DNA from: Coenobita brevimanus | Taxonomy: Eukaryota; Arthropoda; Malacostraca; Decapoda; Coenobitidae | Assembly (NCBI GenBank): GCA_032717465.1 | Contig: CM064697.1 | Location: forward strand, 7,730,033-7,794,032 | DNA length: 64,000 bases | Reading direction: 5' to 3' | In this document: positions 56,371 to 64,000 of the stretch, one piece after another | Position numbering within the stretch: the first letter of the stretch is position 1 | Layout: each line of letters starts with the position of its first letter | Position numbers and translations under genes: made by a program | The notes under the pieces: model-generated | Databases searched by the model: none | What the model was told of the DNA's origin: nothing | The model's input: the letters and a program-made list of their open reading frames with translations, nothing else

Positions 56371-56523
56371 ATATATATATATATATATATATAAAGGTGA
56401 AATAAGGACGCAGAAGAACAAACTACTAAAACTTAATAGAGAAATTTATATATATATATATACACACAAAAGTGACAATGTCCCGCTTTTAGCTTCAGTA
56501 AATCTGGTCACTTTAAGTAGCGT

Positions 56524-57447
56524 GCCAGTATATATTTCTAGAAGTGTGAATAACAGGATATCCAAAGTAAGGGTGTAGTTTTCTTGTTTTAGCAAGGCCA
56601 CGTCTGAATTATGCAGTGCAGTGTTGGTGTCCGTAGTATAAAAATGGATATAAATTCCTAAGGAAAAGAACGGAATGACAAAAAAAAGATAGAGAAGACA
56701 GGAAGGACATGGTTTAGAAATGACGTCGCGAATGGATGAAATAAGTTTACCTGGTGATATAGATGTAATTCAGAATTTCAGGAACAGGCTATTATGGAAA
56801 AGGTTGGTGTGAGACACATTCCACTCAATGACCAGTGAAACACTCAACGGACAGAATCATTGTGGTATGGTTACCAGGTTTCACTACGGTACCGTACTAT
56901 AAGTTTTCTTTTCGACTTTTCCTACAAAAATTTTCTGCCGGTTTCTACACTAAGATGCATAGTGTTCCTTCTCAATTTTTCTTGCCAGTTTCGGCTGCGA
57001 TCAGGCAATTAAGATTTACCTTCGATCAAATCAATCGAACTACATGATATCCGTGTTATTTATCTGAGTCTCATTAGGGCAGAACACGTGCAAACATGCA
57101 ACCTCATCTCATCATCATTAAGTCATGAATCATAGCGAGTGAATATTATACAAGCATGCTACTGGTTTCGCTTCAGACAGCTGCAGTAACTTTCCAGACA
57201 CGCACAGGTAACGGTCACTAGTCTAAGGCTGATCCAGCCATTCGTTCTTGGAGACTGGGGACAAATTAGGGATCAAGGGTAGATGAGAGGTGGGGGAGAA
57301 CAGGTAGCGTTAAGTCTGCCCTCATGTAAAAAGGGGCCTTCACATACAGTAAGCTACATGACAGTGTAACGGATGCGAAGATGACATGCATTTTATCTGA
57401 GTAAGAGACCTTTCAAAGTACAATAAGATCGACTGGATGTCACAAAC
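56524..57447. other. No gene recognised
   Basis: Mixed sequence with short open frames only. Nothing resembling an exon or a named repeat was seen between the hAT MITE and element C. Confidence 0.45.
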
Positions 57448-59483
57448 TGTAATGCTAGGTGTTTTATGGTCGGCTTCCCGTCCCTCTAACGCCTAGGGTG
57501 CAGGTGGGTTCCCTTTCTAGGCCGGAGCTTAGACAAATAAGAGAGAGGCAGGACACAAAAACTCAAGGCAACAACCTTATATGTGTATTGCTAAATTCTA
57601 CAGTGGAACGGGCAGATGTCACAAATACAGGTATACTGGACAAATATAATTCTAAGGCCTAGATATGGGGTGTTAGTATCGAGCAGGATACTACTCAGGA
57701 CAAGATCGGGTAAGGTGAATAGCACTTAGGGTAGAGAGGTTATGCACTATTATTGTAGGAAAGTCTAGGTTCTGTGTACTGGTGGAGGTGGTGGCACTAT
57801 TTCACTGCGGCTAGGCTAACGGGTTTGTTGGTCGGATCGTTAATTATTACTTTTGCACTGGGGCCTCCGTATGATCTTAGTGTGGGGCGGTGTCACTATC
57901 TGGTAGCGTGTTCACTGAGATAGACCCGTATTTAAGGCCTTGCCGTGTTCACTGTTTCACTGTTACCTTGCTTATTCCACCACTCTTTTATATTATTATT
58001 GATGGTTTTCCCACTGACTTCCCCTATTCTGTTATCTCACTGTTCTGCCCTTACTTAACTATATCACGGACACTGTGCTTTCACTATCACTCACTTTCGG
58101 GTCTGGGCGTAGTGGCGGTCAGGTACGAGGGCGGCGGAGGTGACTCAGCCTCACTGCTGACAGGGCTGAGTTCTGCCAGGGGCCTCTGTATTCAGGGGCG
58201 TCCTCTCTCGTCCGGGGCTGCTGGTGGCGAAGGGTCCCTCGCTTTCAGGGCTTGGGGCGGGAGTCTGGCCCTCAGGGCTGGGGCCGAATAGCTGCCTGAA
58301 CTTCTCGCTCAGCCACCTGATGGAGGACGAAGATCTCTGGCGTCGGGGTGTAGGGAGGTACCACCCGGGGGTCCTGCGTGGGGCGGTCTGGAGGTCCCAA
58401 AGGCTGTGGTCCCCAGCGGTCGGGAATGCCATCAGGAGGGGGCTGCAGCATCGGCCTACGTTGGGGTCCGTCAGGCGAGTCCTCTCAGGAATCGGCTGCA
58501 GGGACAAGAGCCCAGTGGTAGTCACAGGGCCTCTCCAGTACACCTCCAAGCTGGGGGCTCTCTCTGGGTCATAGGCTGGTGGGCAGGAGTCAGCACCTGA
58601 CGAAGGACGGGTACTGGGCGTCTCCTACCGTAGGGCCCGGCTACTGGCTGTGGCCTTTTAGGGGCGTGGCTATCGGCCGTCGCTAGGGTCCGGCTACTGG
58701 CTGTGGCCTGGGGAAGGGAGCAGCTACAGGCCAGCTCAGGGGCACCTTCGGAGTGGCTACCGGCCATCTCCTGACGAAGGCGAGAGCGGCTACTGGCTGT
58801 CTCCTTATTACCTCCGGAGCAGCTGCAGGCCGTCTCCTGTAGGAGGGTCGAGTGGCTACAGGCCGTCTCTTGAGGGGCACCTTCAGAGTGGCTACCGGCC
58901 GTCTCCTTGTTACCTCCAGAGTGGCTGCAGGCAGTCTCCAGTAGGAGGGTCGAGTGGCTACCAGCCGTCTCGTTAGGGGCACCTTCAGAGCAGCTTCTGG
59001 CCGTCTCCTGGCAAAGTCAGGAGCGGTTACTGGCCGTCTCCTTGTTACCTCCAGAGCAGCTGCAGGCTGACTTCTGTAGGAGGGTCGAGTGGCTACCGGC
59101 CGTCTCGTTCAGGGCACCTTCAGAGTGGCTTCTGGCCATCTCCTGATGAAGGCGGGAGCAGCTACCAGCCGTCTCCTTGTTACTTCGAGAGCGGCTGCAG
59201 GCCGTCTCCTGTAGGAGGGTTGAGCGGCTACCAGCCGTCTCAGGGGTGCTGACTAGAGCTGGAGTAACAGCTCCACCCAGTGGTCGGCTCGCCCGGAAGG
59301 TAGTCTCGTATTCCTGCTACGGTGGCGGCGGGCGAGCTCTGGGTCATAGGGGCGCGCGGCCCGGGCGGACTTATGTCCCTGTCGCCCGGAGTCTAGGCGC
59401 GCTGTATATGCTCCTCATGCTCCTTTGTGGGCTCCTTCTGGGGGTGTTGGGTTGCCCTCGGTGATACTATACTGCATTTTACA
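57448..59483. mobile_element. TG...CA element C (LTR-like, probably solo LTR)
   Basis: It starts TGTAATGCTAGGTGTTTTAT and ends CTGCATTTTACA. If the element ends at 59481 the flanks are CAAAC (57443-57447 and 59482-59486), an exact 5-bp match; a CA end at 59483 gives no duplication, so the boundary is uncertain by 2 bp. It is about 2.03 kb. Start (GCCGGAGCTTAG, GGCAGGACACAAAAACTC), array and end all align with element B. Confidence 0.7.
58590..59260. repeat. GC-rich tandem array of element C
   Basis: Core GAGTGGCTACCGGCCGTCTC, homologous to the core in element B. Core starts from 58755 to 59127 are spaced 33, 33, 33, 36, 33, 33, 36, 33, 33, 33 and 36 bp, all multiples of three although the individual lengths differ from those in B. 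Confidence 0.88.
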
Positions 59484-60720
59484 AACAAAGAGTAATGGTA
59501 GTCTGTAATCATAGTCCATTACATATTTTCATGCATTTGTAATCGATTATTAATTTTTTTCCAAAGTAATCTTAATCGGAATTTAATCGTAGTGTTTTTT
59601 TTATACAATATCATTTCATTAATGAAATGTGTTGTAAAATTCAGTATACCTGCAGATTAAGCTACATTTCAACACTTATCAGCCTCATAAAACTTTTTAT
59701 TCACAGATTAACCAATCAGTCGACCACCGCTTTCATTTATTCATGTACTCACCCTCTCTGACAACATGAAGCCAGATTTACACTTTGGCACATTTATAGG
59801 GGTGGCCAGATCCAGTGTTTCCCTTACTGTGTCATTTACTGAATCATTATATCTTTTTGAAGAATGAAATCTGGTATGTTGCAGTCGTAGAATTTTATGA
59901 GGTTCACACTTTCACTTCCATCAAGTTTCGCAGTACCCACAAGGGTGTGTCTGAAGTGTGTATGAGGTTCGTGTAGAGTGCATCTGTGGTGTGTCTGGGA
60001 AGTGTACGAGGGATGTGTCCAAAGAAAAAGGACATCACACCCTTTGCCACGAGTTGAGGTGCTGGATACGGTTGGCGTGAGTGCAGCTATCAGAAATGTC
60101 CTTTTTTATGTTCATCAGATTCGTTGTTCACTTTCTTTCATAAGCAGTGATGGTACGCTCAACCCCACAAAATCCGAGGTTGCTGCACGTGGGGTTTTGT
60201 GGGCAAAGTACAGCGTACCGTCCTTTACCTATCGACTCATAGTCGTGAAACTTACATATCCCTACCTTGGAGTTCCCTCTCTACTCATGTTTTGAAAATG
60301 ACCCTAACAATTACCCTTTGGGACATTGGGCCTTCCAGGGTTAAAGAAACTGACTGGTGATATAGTTGTAATCCCCATAAGGGTACAAAATTTGTGGATA
60401 AAACAACTGAATTTCACTGATATATATTTACGCATTATGAAATCTGTCAATATAGGCTATTTACTTACATTCAATAAAAATTAAAATTATGATGCCGCAA
60501 GCCTTCAAAACAATTTTTAAAAATGTCTTCGGCACCATACCCCTCCTTTAGTATTTATAATGGTGTTATTGTATTGCATATCAAACAAATAATACTATTG
60601 AAGACTATGTGCTAAATTATCGCAAAGACCGTAGAGAATCAACAATGACGCACTGTACTACTTCACAGCAAGTACAGAAACAAAAAATCAGGGAGCTTCA
60701 GGATCCTTCGGTTAGTGCCC
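59484..60720. other. No gene recognised
   Basis: It includes a TAATCGATTATTAATTTTTT / TAATCTTAATCGG-type stretch near 59540-59595 that may be a transposon end without a found partner. Short open frames have no recognisable family. Confidence 0.45.
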
Positions 60721-61085
60721 TTGCTGTGGTGTGGTGTGGGAGAACGATGTGTAGTGTGGTGTGAGAAGGTGGTATGGTGTGTTGTGTGGTATGAGAGGAT
60801 GCTATTGTGTGTTGTGTGGTGTGAGAGGGTGGAATGGTGTGTTGTTTGATGTTTGATCTGAGAGTGTGGTATGGTTTGTTGTGATGCGAGAGGGTTGTAT
60901 GGTGTTGTGTGGTGTGAGAGGGTGGTATGGTGTGTTGCGTGATATGAGAGGGTGGTATGTTGCGTTATGCGGTGTGAGAGAGTAGTATGATGTGTTTTGT
61001 CGTGTGAGAGGGTAGTATGATGTGTTGTGCGGTGTGAGAGGGTGGTATGGTGTGTTATGGGGTGTGGTCTGGTCTGACCTGGTGT
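60721..61085. repeat. GT-rich minisatellite
   Basis: About ten imperfect copies of a 30-40 bp unit containing GGTATGGTGTGTTGTG and GGTGTGAGAGGG. Confidence 0.9.
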
Positions 61086-62818
61086 GACTTCACTAAAATC
61101 GCTAAAGCCTACAGGAGTAAATAACCTAACGTTCGAAAATAGTGAGAGATAAGGCGGACACAGCCGTGTCTAGAAATGCCTCAGCTTCTAAAAATATTAA
61201 AATATTAGATAATGCGGTAGGTGTGGTGGCAGACAAGAGCTTTAAATTTGTAGGTCCTGTACGTACATGAGCCAGGTTTATTCGTTTGGGGACCACGCTG
61301 TACGATGTTTTGCAGAGCCTCAGTTTTGTCATTTTTATCCAGAAGCCATTATTCGGTATTCTTGTCCTAAGTTTCCCACCTTTTGGATTTATACTCGGAA
61401 TTGTTCACCCAGTTCTCGCCACCCATTTTCTTCACGTGGCCAATTCACTTCAGCTAAGAATTATGCATCACATCGACAGTACATTCACTCTACAGTCAGT
61501 CTCTAAACACCATACTTATTCTGTCAGTCAAGAGAACATTCCACATCTACCTTACTATCTTCATCTCATTTGACCAAGCCTGCGAGTAGGTTATCGCTTT
61601 CCTTCAGAGTTCACGTCGTACCTCCATATACCGTCAACTCAAATGACACTGAAACATAGGCACGTAGAGTATAGGTCAGAAAATGATTGAATTACTCACA
61701 GGTGCAAACAGTGAAGAGGGATAAATTTCATAGGAGCTATAGGAAATGCAAAATGAAAGTTGGGGAAACATAAGCAAGAGGGACACGTAGAGAAACAAAG
61801 CCCAGCAATCGGTGACAAGAAGATGGAATTTTGTTTTTTTAGAAATTGAGGAGAGGAGAAAATTAATATGGAAAACAGTAAAGGTGGTGAATGAATGAGA
61901 TTGTCATTACTGGAATGGAGTAAAAATAAATAAATAAAGGAGATGAAAGTCTAAATGACCGAAGGAGGATAAACTTATGACTGGGTTCATGGACTAAAAA
62001 AGTTTGGCCTACGTATTGCAGATGTGAAGTGAGAGGTCTTTCTGTAGTCTTTCTAAATAAGTCAGGCTTTGCAACTGTCGTGAAGCTGACACTCCAAGTT
62101 TTCCCCCGACAAATAAGATATCCTATACATGATTCTAGAATGAGAGACGGTACAGAACGCGCTGTCTGCCATAGTTCCATATAGATCATGTTGATATTAA
62201 ACCCATTTACATTTGCGAAAAGTTTATAAAAAAAAATTAGAGTATATATCTAGTTAATGAGATGGAGATCCATTATTAGGCCTAATCCTGCTTACCCTTC
62301 TAGCACTCTATTTCAGTATTACAAATACACAGATTTCACTGCCGGACTCGACTTTCCCTACTCTAAGAAAAAAAAAATTAACTCCGGCATCTACGAAGAT
62401 TCTTTTTCACAACTGTAATTAGTGTTGTTCAGACGCAAGCCATATAGCATGTATTTCATTATTAAAAATAAATAAATAAATAAAACCACCGTACCCATAG
62501 ACCACATTTTTTCGTGGTGAATGATTTATAAGACATATGATTATAATTCTAGTCACGATTACATTATATGTAATCGTAACTCTAACAAAAAAAAAATTAT
62601 CGTGTAGGCCTAGTCAGAATCGTGTATTAAAGAATTATGTGTATCGCACCATTTCTTTCACAGTCTTTTCCACCACTTCTTATTACTCCCCCCCTTATCT
62701 CTCACTCTCTTTCTCTCTCTGTCTCTCTCCCTCTCTCATCCACATTCTCACCCTCATCCCCACCCTATCTCGATCTTTACTTACGCACACATACTCATCC
62801 CCAACCCCACCTTCACTT

Positions 62819-62820
<2 letters not shown>
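61086..62820. other. No gene recognised
   Basis: Short open frames on both strands (for example at 61126-61332 and 61286-61573) match no family I know and lack convincing splice context. A CT-rich low-complexity tract occupies about 62690-62790. Confidence 0.45.
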
Positions 62821-62823
<3 letters not shown>

Positions 62824-62861
<38 letters not shown>

Positions 62862-62862
62862 C
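62824..62862. repeat. (CA)n microsatellite
   Basis: Uninterrupted CA dinucleotides. Confidence 0.95.
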
Positions 62863-63130
62863 ATATACCCTTACCTCACAGCCCCACACGTAGCATAAAA
62901 GTAAATACAGTAATGTGAATGGAGGTTGCCATAAGAGCTTTGGATACATGTCTTTCTTCTTTTTATTTTTATTATTATTTTTTTTTAGAAGGGGCGGGGG
63001 GGGGGGGGATGGCACCGTAGCGCGTAAAGATAACTGGCTGGTGGCAATGAACTTTCGAAAATGTGAAGGGTGGAGCCAGGAAGTTTCACCTACTTCACGT
63101 CTCTCCAACAGTGTTCGTGCTTGTGTAACC

Positions 63131-63136
<6 letters not shown>

Positions 63137-63168
<32 letters not shown>
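63137..63168. repeat. (TG)n microsatellite
   Basis: Uninterrupted TG dinucleotides. Confidence 0.95.
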
Positions 63169-63169
<1 letters not shown>

Positions 63170-63469
63170 ATGCAAATTATTAGCCTTGGCAGATAGGTCG
63201 AGCATATCAGACGAATAAGTACAACTTTTTTTTTTTTTTCGGTGGATGTATACCTATATCAAAGTATCAGGTAGTTATTTTTCTGCGTGACCGTCGTGGA
63301 GTAAATGTTACTGACGGAGACAAATAAGAAAAGTGCTACATATGTAGAATCTGTATTAGCAGAATTATACTTACGTCCAAACTTTACCTTAATTTACTGT
63401 TGAAGGGTGAGAGCCAGGGTTTGATGTGGCTGCCCGTGAGTGTCTTGACGATGGAGAGGTGAACCGTTC

Positions 63470-63500
<31 letters not shown>
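63470..63500. repeat. (CA)n microsatellite
   Basis: CA run directly preceding a SINE head. Confidence 0.9.
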
Positions 63501-63757
63501 CGCTCGCTGGTGCAGTGGTAACGTTCTCGCTTGCCATCTAGTAGACGGGAGCTCGCGCCTCGCTCAGGTTGCGAAAAGTTTCACTCACGAAGTGGGTGGT
63601 TACTGTCTCCCTGAGCAAGGGGACGGGTGTGTGCGTGTGTGAAGGTCACAGCCTTGCCCTTAGATCGGACTATATGAGCTCTCAGCTCCCTTCTGGGAGG
63701 GTAAAAGCTGACGATCACGACCATCAGGTGATCCTGACCGACCCGGTGAATATTACA
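63501..63757 (+). mobile_element. Third tRNA-derived SINE family
   Basis: tRNA-like head with box A-like TGGTGCAGTGGTAACG and box B-like GAGCTCGCGCC, a body (GAAGTGGGTGGTTACTGTCT, TGAGCTCTCAGCTCCCTTCT, ATCAGGTGATCCTGACCGAC), and a 3' end in CA then TA repeats. One copy only, so the family status rests on the promoter-like boxes. Confidence 0.6.
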
Positions 63758-63788
63758 CACACACATATATATATATATATTATATATA

Positions 63789-63830
<42 letters not shown>

Positions 63831-63842
63831 CATACATATACC

Positions 63843-63911
<69 letters not shown>
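63758..63911. repeat. (TA)n microsatellite
   Basis: Long TA arrays with short interruptions, continuous with the SINE tail. Confidence 0.95.
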
Positions 63912-63914
<3 letters not shown>

Positions 63915-64000
63915 GGGTTACATGTTGCTGTGGATGAAAGAAGAGATGCAGAAGTGAAGTTTAGAATAAATGAAGTAGAAAAGGTGCTGGGAGGAATGAA
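63912..64000 (+). mobile_element. LINE fragment running off the right edge
   Basis: GTGGATGAAAGAAGAGATGC...GAAGTGAAGTTTAGAATAAA and GTGCTGGGAGGAATGAA match the LINE at 37578-40203 ([15 protein letters not shown]). The fragment is 5'-truncated and its 3' part lies outside the window. Confidence 0.8.

Larger units (their letters stand above)
55791..56515. mobile_element. hAT-type MITE hosting a 5S-derived SINE
   Basis: Left end TAAGGTGACCAGAGTCCCGC and right end read inward TAAAGTGACCAGATTTACTG. Flanks AGTAACGT (55783-55790) and AGTAGCGT (56516-56523) agree at 7 of 8 bases. GTCCCGCTTTT is repeated several times just inside both ends. Confidence 0.8.

Noticed and set aside
61126..61573. Overlapping open frames of 68-95 codons as a possible host exon
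   Set aside because: No splice context, no recognisable family, and comparable frames exist on both strands.
1..64000. CRISPR arrays, bacterial operons, phage or viral genes
   Set aside because: Repeats here are SINEs, MITEs, microsatellites and tandem arrays; no spacer-repeat structure, Shine-Dalgarno spacing or viral protein family was seen.

Overview
This is a window of a repeat-rich animal nuclear genome, most likely an arthropod and plausibly a decapod crustacean. Coding exons are tiny and flanked by GT-AG splice signals, introns run to more than 12 kb, microsatellites are abundant, and short TTAGG-like strings occur. No bacterial or viral gene, CRISPR array or operon was seen. The taxon is inferred from genome style only.

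Two host genes can be read exon by exon and lie tail to tail. On the + strand is the 3' half of TRUB2, a mitochondrial TruB-family pseudouridine synthase: exons at 586-708, 8210-8321 and 14925-15223, with earlier exons left of the window. On the - strand is what looks like a complete ECHDC3, an enoyl-CoA hydratase-domain protein: seven exons between 42258 and 20453, 281 codons plus stop, every junction in phase. About 5.2 kb separate the two stop codons.

Nearly everything else is mobile DNA, often nested. (1) 0-15 kb, around and inside the TRUB2 introns: two MITEs, a complete piggyBac-like element (3816-7278) with one in-frame stop, a LINE with a microsatellite tail, and a nearly full-length CR1-like LINE with ORF1 and ORF2. 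(2) 15-20 kb, between the genes: a LINE fragment split by a Harbinger-like element that itself holds a Tigger-like element and two SINEs. (3) 20-42 kb, inside ECHDC3 introns: a dead Tc1/mariner transposase, a Tigger-like element containing a second piggyBac-like element, a 5'-truncated LINE, several MITEs and SINEs. (4) 42-54 kb: a LINE split by a Tigger-like element and a TA-flanked MITE, then another LINE fragment split by a mariner MITE and by two nested 2.2-2.4 kb TG...CA elements with 5-bp target duplications. (5) 54-64 kb: three hAT-type MITEs (two with exact 8-bp duplications, one with a single mismatch), a 5S rRNA-derived SINE, a third copy of the TG...CA family, simple repeats, and a LINE fragment running off the right edge.

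The most unusual signals are (a) the TG...CA family, read here as solo LTRs: each copy carries a GC-rich tandem array whose measured spacings are all multiples of three, with a minus-strand reading frame that matches between two copies; and (b) a modular SINE system in which one hairpin/polypyrimidine head is joined to two different 3' bodies, one of which is also joined to an almost intact 5S rRNA head and ends like a LINE present in the window.
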